A stretch of 64,000 nucleotides of DNA, taken from positions 1 through 64,000 of the forward strand of contig CAVSIP010000001.1 in the NCBI GenBank assembly GCA_963728075.1, written 5' to 3'. Below are positions 26,349-37,125 of the stretch, in pieces. The DNA comes from CAVSIP01 sp963728075 (GTDB lineage Bacteria; Actinomycetota; Actinomycetes; JAFAQI01; DASSKL01). The stretch's first letter is position 1. Each line of letters opens with the position of its first letter. The position numbers were made by a program, and so were the translations under genes. The notes beneath the pieces were generated by a model, which ran no database searches, was not told the origin of the DNA, and worked only from the letters and a program-made list of their open reading frames with translations.

Positions 26349-26738
26349 TTACATGTCGTTGGGCTGTGTCAAGCGGTCGCTCAGATGTTTGTTGACAATG
26401 TTCAATAAGTCGGTTGCGCGGAAGGGTTTGGTCAAATAATCTGTTGCGCCTAGTTTCAGGCTGGCGGCGAGGACCTCCTCGCTGGGCGTTGCCGAAACGA
26501 AGACGAGCGGTGTTTTCGCCGTTGCCGGGGTGGTTCGCAGCGCCTTCAGAACGCCGTATCCGTCGAGCTTGGGCATTAACACGTCACAGATCACGAGGTC
26601 GGGCAGGGTGGATTGCGCCCGCTCGACGCCCTCGACCCCATTCTCAGCCCCGATCGCGTCGAATCCTTCCAATTCGAGGATTTCCAACGTATTCATCAGG
26701 ATGAAAGGGTCGTCTTCGATCACAAGTACGGTTGCCAA
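26349..26738 (-). CDS. Single-domain response regulator (CheY-like)
   Basis: Stand-alone receiver of 129 residues with all phosphorylation residues: acidic pair in VLVIEDDPF, phospho-Asp in LVICDVLMPKLDG, Ser/Thr in VFVSATP and Lys in DYLTKPF. With no output domain it should act by binding a partner or relaying phosphate. No kinase gene is adjacent. Confidence 0.93.
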   Translation of the reverse strand: MATVLVIEDDPFILMNTLEILELEGFDAIGAENGVEGVERAQSTLPDLVICDVLMPKLDGYGVLKALRTTPATAKTPLVFVSATPSEEVLAASLKLGATDYLTKPFRATDLLNIVNKHLSDRLTQPNDM

Positions 26739-27005
26739 AGCCTACTCCCCGAACGCGCTCTTCTAGCTAACGGAGCGTGTTGCTACCCGTTCCGTCAGCG
26801 CTGGCAGAGTTGATCATTCAATTTTATGTCAAAACTAATACTACCTACGAATAACGCGAGAGCAAAGACCTTACTTTTGTCACGCCTTCATATTTGTACC
26901 AGATGATCTGACTTAGTTGCAAGTTTGCTGTGCGCCTGCACAATAATGCACGCCCCGGTAGTGACAATCGATCGGCTCGCCAAGCTCAGCCGAGCGACGC
27001 CAACC

Positions 27006-27315
27006 CTACCACGACGCGAAAATGTGCTCGGCGGCGGCGATCGTTGCTTCGATGTCGGCGCCGGTGTGCGCGGTGCTCATGAAGGCGGCTTCGAACTGGC
27101 TCGGCGCGAAGTAGAAGCCCGCTTCCAACATGGCATGGAAGAACTTGGCGTAGCGTTCGGTATCGGCGTACTGTTTGGCGCTGTCGCGTAGTCGGTGATT
27201 TCGACGCCCGGCTCTTTCAGGAAGTAGAAGCCGAACATGCTCCCGGCGAGGCTGGCTTGGATTGGGATGTTGTGGGCGGCTGCCGCTCTGCGAATGCCGT
27301 CTAACCAGTTCGGAG
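27006..27315 (-). CDS. hemL: Glutamate-1-semialdehyde aminotransferase, C-terminal fragment cut by the chimera junction
   Basis: The last 100 or so residues of HemL, the PLP enzyme that makes 5-aminolevulinate for tetrapyrrole synthesis. Recognisable text is DGIRRAAAAHNIPIQASLAG, GSMFGFYFLKEPGVEITDY and FFHAMLEAGFYFAPSQFEAA, ending EHIFASW. There is a one-base frameshift near 27,190. The upstream two thirds, including the PLP lysine region, are absent because the sequence changes to unrelated GC-rich DNA at about 27,310-27,320. Confidence 0.9.
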
Positions 27316-27330
27316 CCGTTGGGGCGGGGG
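27300..27330. other. Junction of two unrelated genomes (probable assembly chimera)
   Basis: Within about 20 bases the hemL reading frame ends without a start, and base composition, repeats and codon use change from moderate-GC to very GC-rich DNA. No repeat, att site or integrase lies at the border. Confidence 0.88.
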
Positions 27331-27435
27331 AGGAGCGCCGCATCCGGTAGCCGGCGGGCGGGAGGAGTCCGGACATCCGGCGTCGAAGTGTCGGGGGAAC
27401 CACTGACCCTGACTCCGGATGGCATGGAGGGCCCC

Positions 27436-28912
27436 ATGCAACTGCGTCGCCTGGTCGTCGCTGGGAGCGCCATCGCGCTCGCGGCGCCGCTGGTCGCCGG
27501 CGGGACGTACGCCGCCGCCGCCCACCGGCGCGGCGACAAGTTCACGACCCACGGCCTCGGCCAGACCCCTGCGTACGGCGAGCCGTCGATCGCCGTCGCA
27601 CCCAATGGCAAGTGCGTCGCCGTCTCCACCCCCGGGTCGGACAAGAACGGCAAGGGCACCGTCCAGATCTGGTACTCCGGCAACGACGGCAAGCACTGGG
27701 GCCACACGAACTTCGCCTCGCCCAACGGCGGCGGTGACTCCGAGATCTCCACTACCTCCCCGACGGCACCCTCATCGCGGCGGACCTGGAGATCAGCGAC
27801 TCCGACACCGGGTCGAGCCGCACCGTGCGCGACGTGGAGCGGATGGGGCTGGCTGGGAGCGAGCAGCAGGCAATGGGCGGCGGCGCACAGCCCGGACGGC
27901 AAGAAGGTCTACCTCGTCTACCACGACTTCGCGCTCGAGGCGGAGATGTACGCCCAGGGCGCCCACAGCCTCGGCAAGGACAAGAACCACGACCTGGGAC
28001 TCCCAGCCGCACACGGCGCAGTCCTCCGACCAGGCCACCGCACCCGGCATCGCGACGACGCCAAAGCAGGGCGACCCCGCGTCGCTGCTCGACCAGGGCG
28101 TGAACACGTTCAGCGGGCCGATGCTGGTCGACAACAACGGCAAGGACCTCTACGTCCTGTACTCCATCTCCGACGCGCAGTCCAACGCGGACCCGCGGGT
28201 GGGTGTCCCGCCGTTCGGGCCCAGCCGCGGCATCGTGGTCCTGCACTCGCCGGACGCCGGCCAGACGTGGGAGAGCCACTACGCGGTGACCGTGGCCTCG
28301 CCCGGCGACCCGACGACCGAGCCCGAGAACGCGGCGATCTTCCCCTGGGGACCATCTCGACGGGCCGGCACCGTCTACGTCGTCTACAACTCGACCAAGG
28401 GCACCAAGGGCTCCGGTCACTACCACCAGTACTACGTCTACTCCAAGGACAAGGGGAAGACCTGGAGCAAGCCGGTCAAGCTCGACGGCCTGCCCACCAA
28501 CAAGGGCGCCGCGATCTACGCGACCGGTGCGGCCGGTGCGCCGGGCGTCCTCGACGTGGCCTGGTACGAGACCGACAACGGCGTGCCGTCCGACGACGCC
28601 TCGCTCTGGCGGGTGCACTTCGCGCAGGTCCGTGGCGCGGACACCGCCCACCCGAAGTGGACCGAGGGTCCGGTCAGTGAGACCCCGAACCACAAGGGCG
28701 GCATCTGCCTGCAGGGCATCCTGTGCGGCGTCGGGCCGGGCAGCGGTGACCGCAGCCTGCTCGACTTCTTCGAGCTGGCGATCAACCCGGTGACCGGCAT
28801 GGCGGAGATCGCGTACGCCGACAACTACTCGCTCGGCAAGGACAGCGCGGGCAACCGGCGCGGCGAGGTGATGTACGCCCGGCAGTCCGGCGGGCGCAGC
28901 GCCCTGAAGTAG
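27436..28912 (+). CDS. Secreted sialidase-fold (BNR/Asp-box) protein (frameshifted)
   Basis: About 490 residues. The signal peptide is MQLRRLVVAGSAIALAAPL followed by an Ala-rich cleavage region. Asp-box-like motifs recur: YSGNDGKHWG, HSPDAGQTWE and YSKDKGKTWS, as in sialidases and other BNR beta-propellers. The catalytic Arg triad of sialidases cannot be recognised, so it may be a binding or unrelated glycan-active protein. Frames break near 27,750, 27,860, 28,005 and 28,345. The ATG at 27,436 is preceded by GGAGG. Confidence 0.8.
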
Positions 28913-28923
28913 CGCTCCTCTCG

Positions 28924-28975
28924 TGATCGTGGGTCGTCCTGCCGCGTAAGAACGCTGCGGGGCGACCCACGATCA
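28924..28975. terminator. Stem-loop after the sialidase-fold gene
   Basis: TGATCGTGGGTCG and CGACCCACGATCA form a perfect 13-bp stem. There is no T-run, as is common in GC-rich actinobacterial terminators. Confidence 0.65.
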
Positions 28976-29005
28976 TGTCGGGGGCCGCGGCTAGGGTCGC
29001 GGACG

Positions 29006-30201
29006 ATGCCCGCCGCGACGTACGACCAGACGGCGACCGCCCGTCTCGTGGCCGAGCCCGCCAAGGTGCAGGCCCAGCGCGCGGTCGCCGTTCGCGCGCT
29101 GACCGGGCCCGGGTGCTGCACAGCGCCGCGCCGCGCCGACTCGCCGGCAAGACGCAGGTGGTGGGGGTCGGCGCCGACGACTTCCCGCGTACCCGGCTGA
29201 CCCACACCCTGGAGAGCGCGCAGGTCGGCCGTGAGCTGGCCGCCGCGCTCGGCGCCGACCCGGACCCGGTGGACGCCGCCTGCCTGGCCCACGACCTGGG
29301 CCACCCGCCGTTCGGCCACAACGCCAGGCGGCGCTCGACGAGGCCGCCGCGTCATGCGGCGGGTTCGAGGGCAACGCCCAGTCGCTGCGCGTGCTCACCC
29401 GGCTGGAGGCGAAGATCGACGGGGCGGGGCTCAACCTGACCCGGGCGGTGCTCGACGCCGCGACGAAGTACCCCTGGCCCAAGCGGGCGTGGACGACCCC
29501 AAGTACGGGACGTACGTCGACGACCTGCCCGCTTCCGCTGGGTCCGGGAGCCCGCCCCCGAGGGGGCGCGGTGCCTCGAGGCGGAGGTGATGGACGGGGC
29601 GGACGACGTCGCCTACTCCGTGCACGACCTCGAGGACGGCGTGGTCTCCGGCGCGACGCCGCTCGACCGGCTGGACGCCGAGGCGGTCGCCGAGGTGGCC
29701 TCGGCGGGCTACTCGGCCGCCTCGCCGCCGAGCTCGCCGACGCGCTGCGCCGGCTGCAGGGACAGGACTGGTGGCCGCCGGCGTACGACGGGTCGATGCG
29801 CGCGCAGGCGGCGCTCAAGGGGCTGACCAGCGAGCTCATCGGCCGGTTCTCCGCCGCGGCGGTGGCCGCGACCCGCGCGCGGTACGGCGACGGCCCCCTC
29901 GTCCGGTACGGCGCCGGGCTGGTCGTGCCGCCGGAGGCGCATGCCGAGTGCGCGGTGCTCAAGGCCGTCACCGCCCACTACGTCATGCGGGCCCGCCGTT
30001 CGCAGGCCCGCGAGCAGCACGACGTCGTGCTGCGCCTGGTCACCCGGTGGCCGACCGCGCGCCCGACGCGCTGGAGCCGGCGCTGCGGGTGCGTTCGCCG
30101 CTGCCACCGACGACGCGGCCCGGCTTCGGGTCGTCATCGACCAGGTCGCCTCGCTCACCGACACCTCGGCCCGCGCATGGCTGCGTCGGCTCACGTCGTA
30201 G
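29006..30201 (+). CDS. dgt: Deoxyguanosinetriphosphate triphosphohydrolase-like HD protein (frameshifted)
   Basis: HD-domain dNTP triphosphohydrolase of about 398 residues; the family splits dGTP (and other dNTPs) to nucleoside and triphosphate. The metal site is visible: His in RLTHTLESAQVGREL, His-Asp in CLAHDLGHPPFGHN, and the later Asp in MDGADDVAYSVHDLEDG. Frames break near 29,115, 29,330, 29,490, 29,525, 29,715 and 30,060. It precedes dnaG by one acetyltransferase and one opposite-strand lipoprotein gene; dgt-dnaG neighbourhood is common in actinobacteria. Confidence 0.9.
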
Positions 30202-30580
30202 TCCGGCGGGTGCCGGTCGAGACCGTCCGGCCGCTGCGGCTGGCCGTGCTGCGTCCGAGCCGTCCCGCGGAGGCGGCGGAGTGGGCGGGCGACGCCGAGT
30301 CGGTCCACCTCGCCGCCTACGACCCCGCGGGCCGGGTCGTGGGGGCGGTGTCCGTACGGCAGGACACCGGGCAGCTGCGCGGCATGGCGACCGACCCGGC
30401 CGTACGCGGTCAGGGGTACGGCGCCGCCCTGCTCGACGCGGCAGTCGCGGCGGGCGCGACCTGGTGCAACGCCCGGCTGACGGCGGAGGGCTTCTACGCC
30501 CGGCATGGCGGCGCCGGGTGGGGGAGGAGTTCGTCACCGCGGACACCGGCCTGGTGCACGTCCGGATGGAGCGCTGCTGA
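30177..30580 (+). CDS. GNAT family N-acetyltransferase (one frameshift)
   Basis: Acetyltransferase of about 134 residues. The acetyl-CoA motif reads GMATDPAVRGQGYGAALLDA (the R/Q-x-x-G-x-G/A loop), followed by AEGFYARHG. The substrate is unknown. It overlaps the dgt end by 24 bases, so it is probably co-transcribed. A frameshift near 30,515 leads to the true end EEFVTADTGLVHVRMERC. Confidence 0.85.
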
Positions 30581-30583
30581 CGC

Positions 30584-30766
30584 TCAGCCTGCGGACGGCG
30601 ACAGCGGGTGCGGGGTCGTGGTCTCGGGCCCGATCGGGTGCACGAACCGGCTGCCCGTGGGGGACGGGGTGGGGTTCTGCGAGATCTCCGCGGGGCCGTT
30701 CGTGGCCGACCCGCACCCGGCTGCGAGCAGCACGAGTGCAGCGGCGGCGGACCGGCGCAGGCGCAT
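30584..30766 (-). CDS. Small lipoprotein
   Basis: Protein of 60 residues with a strong lipoprotein signal: basic start MRLRRS, hydrophobic core, lipobox LAAGC (Cys at 18). After Cys comes a short Pro/Thr/Ser-rich tail. Function is unknown. It lies on the opposite strand between the acetyltransferase and dnaG. Confidence 0.65.
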   Translation of the reverse strand: MRLRRSAAAALVLLAAGCGSATNGPAEISQNPTPSPTGSRFVHPIGPETTTPHPLSPSAG

Positions 30767-30861
30767 GAGCCGAGGTTACGTCCGGTGCTGTGCGAATCGG
30801 ACGTCTCGCCGCCGGACGGGGCCTACACTGGCTCAACGCCGGCGTCGAGGAGGTCCGTCGA

Positions 30862-32725
30862 GTGGCGGGACGGATCCGCGACGAGGACATCGCCCTCGTC
30901 CGAGAGCGCTCACCGATCGCAGAGATCGTGGGCCAGCACCTCGCTCTGCGCAACGCCGGCGGCGGCCAGCTCAAGGGCCTGTGCCCCTTCCACGAGGAGC
31001 GCACGCCGTCGTTCCAGGTCAGCCCCGACCCAGCCTCTGGTACTGCTTCGGCTGCGGCGAGGGTGGCGACACGATCGGCTTCGTCCAGCGGATCGAGCAC
31101 CTCGGTTTCACCGAGGCGGTGGAGTCGCTGGCCCGCCGGTCCGGCATCGAGCTGCGGTACGAGCAGGGCGGCGCGGCTCCCGGACGGAGACCGGCCAGCG
31201 CCAGCGGCTGCTCGACGCGCACAAGGCCGCGGCCGAGTTCTACGTGGAGCAGCTGGCCTCCCCGGGTGCGGAGATCGGCCGGACGTTCCTCGCCGAGCGG
31301 GGGTTCGACCAGGCCGCCGCCGAGCGGTTCGGGGTCGGCTTCGCGCCCGCGGGCTGGGACAACCTGGTCCGCCACCTGCGCGGCAGGGGGTTCTCACCCC
31401 AGGAGCTGCTCGCCGGCGGGCTGGCCAGCGAGGGCCGGCAGGGGCCGATCGACCGGTTCCGCGGCCGGCTGGTCTGGCCCATCCGCGACATCAAGGGTGA
31501 CGTCATCGGCTTCGGCGCGCGGCGGCTGCGCGAGGACGACAACGGGCCCAAGTACCTCAACACCCCCGAGACGCCGCTGTACAAGAAGAGCCACGTGCTC
31601 TACGGCGTCGACCTCGCCAAGGGCGAGATCGCCCGGCAGCTGCAGGCCGTCGTCGTCGAGGGCTACACCGACGTGATGGCCTGCCACCTCGCCGGGGTGG
31701 CCACCGCCGTCGCCACCTGCGGCACCTCGTTCGGCGCCGACCACATCGGCGTGCTGCGCCGGCTGCTCATGGACCAGGACGAGCTGCGCGGCGAGGTGAT
31801 CTTCACCTTCGACGGCGACGCGGCCGGCCAGAAGGCCGCGCTGCGCGCCTTCGAGGACGACCAGCGGTTCGTCACCCAGACCTTCGTCGCCGTGGAGCCG
31901 TCGGGCCTGGACCCGTGCGACCTGCGCCTGGCGAAGGGCGACGCCGCCGTACGCGACCTGGTGGCCGGGCGCGTCCCGCTCGTGGAGTTCGCGGTCCGCA
32001 GCATGCTGGACCGCTACGACCTCGACCTGCCCGAGGGCCGGGTGCAGGCGCTCGGCGCGGCCGCACCGCTCGTCGCCCGCATCAAGGACCGTGCGCTGCG
32101 CCCGGAGTACGCCCGCCGGCTGGCCGGCTGGCTCGGCATGGACGTCGACATCGTGGTCGAGCGGGTCGCCGAGGCCGGCGGCGGGGGCGCGCCCGCAGCG
32201 GCGACGGCCCGTACGGCAGACGCACCGTCGGCCGCCGGCCGGGCGGAGCGGCCGGACCCCGACGACGCCGGCTCGAGGTGGAGCGCGAGTCGGTGAAGGC
32301 CGCGGTGCAGCAGCCGAAGGTGTGCGGGACCGCCTTCGACGCGTCGACCGCGAGTGCTTCACCCACCCGGCGTACGCCGCGGTCGCCGCGACCATCACGG
32401 CGGCGGGCGGCACCCAGTCGGCCACGGGCAGCGAGGCATGGGTGGCCGCGCTCCGCGACGCTGCCGCCAACGACACGCTGCGCTCGTCATCGTGGAGCTC
32501 GCGGTCGAGCCGATGCGGACGACGGCGAGGACGACGACCGCTACGCCGCGGCGGTGCTCGCCCGGGTGCACGAGATCGCCGTCACCCGCAGATCACCGAG
32601 CTGAGCGCGCGTCTGCAGCGCATCAACCCGATCGAGGAGGCGACGAGCACAACAAGCTGTTCGGCGAGCTCATCGCGCTCGAGCAGCAGCGCGGGCTGCG
32701 CGACCAGGCGATCGGGGCGCTATGA
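30862..32725 (+). CDS. dnaG: DNA primase (frameshifted)
   Basis: Primase of about 620 residues that makes RNA primers at the replication fork. The zinc finger reads CPFHEERTPSF and, after a frameshift near 31,030, WYCFGCGEGGDTIGF. The Toprim core has VVEGYTDVMACH and FTFDGDAAGQKAAL. The C-terminal DnaB-interacting part ends EQQRGLRDQAIGAL. Other frameshifts lie near 31,190, 32,270, 32,345, 32,485, 32,590 and 32,650. The GTG start at 30,862 follows GAGGAGGT. Its stop overlaps the rpoD start (ATGA). Confidence 0.95.
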
Positions 32726-33926
32726 GTGCGCTGGGGGAACAGCACGTCCCCGAGCCGGCTCGGGGCCGCGGTGGGCCCAAGCGCCCTGCCCTGGCTCAGG
32801 TCGACGAGGTCGCGCCCATCGCCCGGGGCAGGAGGCGGGCGTCGCTCACCGCCGAGGACGGCGGTGCCGCCTGGCGCAGGCGGAGCTGCCGCCGGGTCGA
32901 TGGACACCGCCTGCAGCTGTCGCGGCGAGGGCATCGGATCGTCGAGACCGCGACGCCGACGAGGAGGATGCCGAGGCGGAGCAGCGCACCGCCAGCAGCA
33001 GGAGGAGCGCGGCGAAGGCGCCGTCCAACGACCCCGTACGGATGTACCTGCGCGAGATCGGCCGGGTGCGGCTCCTCACCGCCGCCGAGGAGGTGGAGCT
33101 CGCCAAGCGATCGAGGCGGGGGTGTTCGCCGCGGAGAAGCTCGCACCCAGCCGCGGATGGGCGAGGAGCTCGCAAGGAGCTCGAGTCGATCGAGCGGGAC
33201 GGCCAGGTCGCCAAGAAGAAGCTGGTCGAGGCCAACCTGCGCCTGGTCGTGTCGATCGCCAAGCGCTACGTCGGCCGCGGGATGCTGTTCCTGGACCTCA
33301 TCCAGGAGGGCAACCTCGGGCTGATCCGCGCGGTGGAGAAGTTCGACTACACCAAGGGCTACAAGTTCTCCACCTACGCGACCTGGTGGATCCGCCAGGC
33401 GATCACCCGCGCGATCGCCGACCAGGCCCGCACCATCCGGATGCCCGTGCACATGGTGGAGACGATCAACAAGCTGGTCCGCATCCAGCGCCAGCTGCTC
33501 CAGGACCTCGGCCGCGAGCCGATGCCGGAGGAGATCGCCGAGGAGATGGACCTGACGCCCGAGAAGGTGCGCGAGATCCTCAAGGTCAGCCAGGAGCCGG
33601 TCTCGCTGGAGACGCCGATCGGCGAGGAGGAGGACTCCCACCTCGGTGACTTCATCGAGGACTCCGACGCCGTGGTCCCCGTCGACGCGGCGAGCTTCAT
33701 CCTGCTGCAGGAGCAGCTCGACTCGGTGCTGCACACCCTGTCCGACCGGGAGAAGAAGGTGATCCAGCTGCGCTTCGGCCTGACCGACGGCCATCCGCGC
33801 ACGCTGGAGGAGGTCGGCAAGGAGTTCGGCGTGACCCGCGAGCGGATCCGCCAGATCGAGTCGAAGACGCTGTCGAAGCTGCGCCACCCGTCCCGCAGCC
33901 AGAAGCTCCGCGACTACCTCGAGTAG
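32722..33926 (+). CDS. rpoD: Primary RNA polymerase sigma factor (frameshifted)
   Basis: Housekeeping sigma-70 factor of about 400 residues. Region 1.2 begins NDPVRMYLREIGRVRLL. Region 2 has NLRLVVSIAKRYVGRGM and GYKFSTYATWWIRQAI (-10 recognition), region 3 has EEMDLTPEKVREIL, and region 4 has LRFGLTDGHPRTLEEVGKEF and RERIRQIESKTLSKLRHP (-35 recognition). The N-terminus is short and frameshifts lie near 32,870, 32,930, 33,110 and 33,150. I placed the start at the ATG overlapping the dnaG stop; the poorly conserved first 90 residues make this uncertain. Confidence 0.95.
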
Positions 33927-33965
33927 CCGGGCCGGTCGTTTCCGGGCTCTGCGACCCTGGTACGT

Positions 33966-34706
33966 GTGACCCCCGAGCACGAGCGGCCGCCGCTCGACGT
34001 GTCCGTCGACCGGCTCAGGGCGCTCCCGGGGCACACCTTCGGCCCGAGGGAGGGCTTCCTCGCGGTCGGCGCGGTGCTCGTCTCGTTCGTGGTCGTCGGC
34101 ATCGTCTACGTCGTCGGGGGAGGTGCCGCGGCGGCGACCGGCGCCGGGGAGCTCGCGCTGCTCGTGGCGGTGCTCTGGCTGGCCCGCCGGGCGGCCAGGC
34201 GCTCCGGCGGCTGGGAGGCGGCGCTCGGCCTGGGCCGGCCCAGGTGGCGTGACATCGGCACGGTCGTGGGCTGGACGATCCTGCTGACGATGCTGCAGGC
34301 CGGGGTCGTCGAGCTGATGCTCAACGCCAGCCCCGACCTGCAGACGCCGAGCAACACCGGCGGGGTGCAGGACCTGTCCACCGGCGCGCTCGCCGGCTTC
34401 TTCGTCCTCACGGTGGTCGTCGCGCCGTTCGTGGAGGAGCTCATCTTCCGCGGGCTGCTGCTGCGCGGGCTGATGATCCGGATCGGGTTCTGGCCCGCGG
34501 CCATCGTGTCCTCGGTGCTGTTCGGCGCTCTGCACGCGCCGGGCGCGCAGTCCGGCGCGCTCGCCCTCATGGCGGCGATGACCGTGTTTGGCTTCTGCCT
34601 GTGCCTGCTGGTGCGTTACCGCGGCCGGCTGGTGCTCTCGATGGGCGTGCACGCGCTGCGCAACGGGCTGGCCCTGGCCATCCTCGTCGGGGCGGGGCTG
34701 GGATGA
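33966..34706 (+). CDS. CPBP family intramembrane metalloprotease
   Basis: Membrane protein of 246 residues with about seven hydrophobic segments. The three CPBP (CAAX protease/Abi) motifs are present: EELIFRG, FGALHAP and HALRN. The family includes membrane proteases; no substrate is known here. It starts with GTG at 33,966. Confidence 0.9.
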   Translation: MTPEHERPPLDVSVDRLRALPGHTFGPREGFLAVGAVLVSFVVVGIVYVVGGGAAAATGAGELALLVAVLWLARRAARRSGGWEAALGLGRPRWRDIGTVVGWTILLTMLQAGVVELMLNASPDLQTPSNTGGVQDLSTGALAGFFVLTVVVAPFVEELIFRGLLLRGLMIRIGFWPAAIVSSVLFGALHAPGAQSGALALMAAMTVFGFCLCLLVRYRGRLVLSMGVHALRNGLALAILVGAGLG

Positions 34707-34749
34707 GCCGTGCGCGTCAGCCGTACGGCGTCGGGGAAGCCCTACGGCC

Positions 34750-35253
34750 ATGAGGCTGCCCGGACGCACCACGCTGCCGCCGGACGTGGTCGAGCGGCTG
34801 CGGCTGGCCACGGGTGACCGCGTGCTCGCCGCCGCGCCGTTCGACGGCGGCCATCTGGTCGCGACCCGGTACGGGCTGTGGGAGCTGCCCGCCGAGGCGG
34901 ACCCGACCTTCCTGCACTGGGACGAGGTCGACCGTGCCGACTGGCACGAGGGCCGGTTCACCGTGGTGCTGACGCCGGCCGAGGGCGAGGCCCGCTCCCG
35001 CGGCTACCCGGTCACCGCGCCGGGCCGGATGCCCGAGGTCGTGCGCGACCGGGTCACCGCGAGCATCGTCGTGAACAACCCGCACCGCCTGTCCGGCGGC
35101 GGGACGGTGCGGGTGCTGGCGCGTCGCCGTGAGGGGGAGGACGGCCTGCGCTGGCTGCTGGCGTTCGAGCGAGCCGCCGACGCGCGCGACGCCGCGCGCC
35201 GGGCAGAGGCCGAGGGCTACCTCGCGCAGGCCCGGGAGAGCGTCGGAGGCTGA
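34750..35253 (+). CDS. Conserved hypothetical actinobacterial protein
   Basis: About 167 residues, soluble, no known domain recognised. It begins RLPGRTTLPPDVVERL and contains YGLWELP and TFLHWDEVDRADWHEG, a pattern I associate with small actinobacterial proteins of unknown function. The end is rich in Ala, Arg and Glu. It follows the CPBP gene closely and may be co-transcribed. Confidence 0.7.
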   Translation: MRLPGRTTLPPDVVERLRLATGDRVLAAAPFDGGHLVATRYGLWELPAEADPTFLHWDEVDRADWHEGRFTVVLTPAEGEARSRGYPVTAPGRMPEVVRDRVTASIVVNNPHRLSGGGTVRVLARRREGEDGLRWLLAFERAADARDAARRAEAEGYLAQARESVGG

Positions 35254-35295
35254 GCGGGCAGGAACCCGCCGCCGCGGCGGCGAACTCCTCCTGCC

Positions 35296-37067
35296 ATGCG
35301 CCGTACGATCCTCGCCGTGCTCGCGGTCGCCGCCCTGGCGGCCGGGACCGTCCCGCGCTCGCCGAGAAGGCCGACCCGCAGCCTGTCGTGTTCCAGGTCG
35401 GTACGGCGGTGGAGGACATCACGCCCGCCACGGCGCAGTACCTCGGCGGGTTCGACCAGATGGCCCAGCCGACGGCGGTCGCCCACGACCCGCTGCAGGT
35501 CCGGGCGTTCGCGGTCGCGCACGGCTCGACCATCGTCGAGTTCGCGATCGTCGACACGCAGGGCTGGTTCGCCGGCTACCAGGAGGGCCCGTTCGGCGTC
35601 ACCGACGCCCGGCAGGCCGCGGCCGCGTGGCTCGACGCGCACGGGTACCCCGGCACCGACGAGGGCCACCTCATCGTCTCCTCCACGCACTCCCACGCGG
35701 CCCCGACGATCATGGGGATCTGGGGGCCGACCGACCCGGACTACCTCGAGCGCGTCCACGACCAGACCGTGCTGGCCCTGCAGGAGGCGGCGCAGAGCCT
35801 CCAGCCGGCGCAGCTGTGGACCGCGGACGGGGACAGCTCGGCGATCGACGGCAGCAACGTCGAGCAGACCGACATCTACGACGGCTACGCCGTCGACGGC
35901 GACACCCCCGTGCTGTGGGCACGCCAGCCCCGGACGGGCAAGACCGTCGGGCTGTACGTGAACATCCCCGTGCACGCCGACGTCGTGAACGGCGCGGCGG
36001 AGGGTGACCACGGTGAGATGTCCGCCGACCACATCGGTGTCACCCGCAACCGGCTCGGTGACGTGCTCGGCGGCACCGCGGTCGTCGCGATGGGCACGCT
36101 CGGCCGCCAGGAGAGCATCGTCCAGGTCGGCGGCTACGACTACAGCCAGGACGTCGGGCGCACCACCACCAACGAGGTGCTGAGCGCGCTGCGGCACGCG
36201 AAGCCCGTGACCGACGCGACGCTGGCAGCCGCCGAGCAGTACGTCGCCGTACCGGTGACCAACCCTGCGCTCGGCGCGCTGGTGTACGCGAACCTGCTGA
36301 CCGGCTACGTGAACACCCCGGCCGGGGCCGGGACGATCGACCGCTCGGTGACCCCGCCGTACGCGGTCGGCAGCGCGGTCGGCACGTGGGTCACGGCCTT
36401 CCGGATCGGCTCGCTGCTCTACGTCTCCGAGCCCGGCGAGGCCTTCCCGGGCGTCTCCCAGGCCGTCCGTGACGCGGTGTCCGGCGCGTCGGTTGTGCGG
36501 TTCGTCGGCATGGCCCAGGACCAGCTCGGCTACTACTGGCCGCCGGAGGAGGCGCCGGCGACGGAGACCAACCCGAGCGACCACCTCACCTACAACGTCA
36601 GTGCCACGCTCGCCGACGTCACCGTCAACGCCTCGGGTCTGCTCGCCCAGCAGCTCGGCTTCGGCTACACGCCCGTGCACCCGACCCCGCTGCAGGACGA
36701 CCCCAACGCGCGCAGCAAGCCGGGTGTGCAGTTCTTCGCCGTCGTCCCGCAGTCGTCGAACCGGACGGTGCAGTTCGACACCTACGTCAACACTGCCCAG
36801 GACGGTACGGCGGTCGCCACCCACGGCGGCGCGGGCCCGATCGCCTGGGACTTCGGTGACGGCACGACCGGGTACGGCGGCAAGGTCGGCGGCCACACCC
36901 GCGAGACGCACACGTTCCCGGGACCCGGCACGTACACCGTGACGGCGACGGTGGTCGACGCCAACGGCACCACCCGTGCGTACCGGGAGACCGTGGTCGT
37001 CGACCCGCCCGGCTGCGACGCCGACAGCGGCAGGCCGCTGACCGCGGGGTGTGCGCACGCCGACTGA
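35296..37067 (+). CDS. Secreted neutral ceramidase-like hydrolase with C-terminal PKD domain (one frameshift)
   Basis: About 590 residues. The signal peptide is RRTILAVLAVAALAAGTVP; one lost base near 35,355 hides the link to AEKADPQPVVFQVG. The catalytic domain resembles neutral/alkaline ceramidase N-terminal domains: GTAVEDITPATAQYLGGF at the start and SSTHSHAAPTIMG, whose His residues match zinc ligands of the family. Near the C-terminus a PKD-like segment reads PIAWDFGDGTTGYGG and TFPGPGTYTVTATVVDANG. True ceramidases are longer and end in an Ig-like domain, so the natural substrate may be another amide or ester. Confidence 0.78.
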
Positions 37068-37125
37068 CCGGCTCCCGCGTTTGGCTCCCCGGAGCGGGGT
37101 CCGGCGCGTAGCGTTCCGCTCCGGA

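Noticed and set aside
32796..34961. 721-codon open frame on the minus strand
   Set aside because: It is the antisense shadow of rpoD and the CPBP gene, which have clear conserved motifs.
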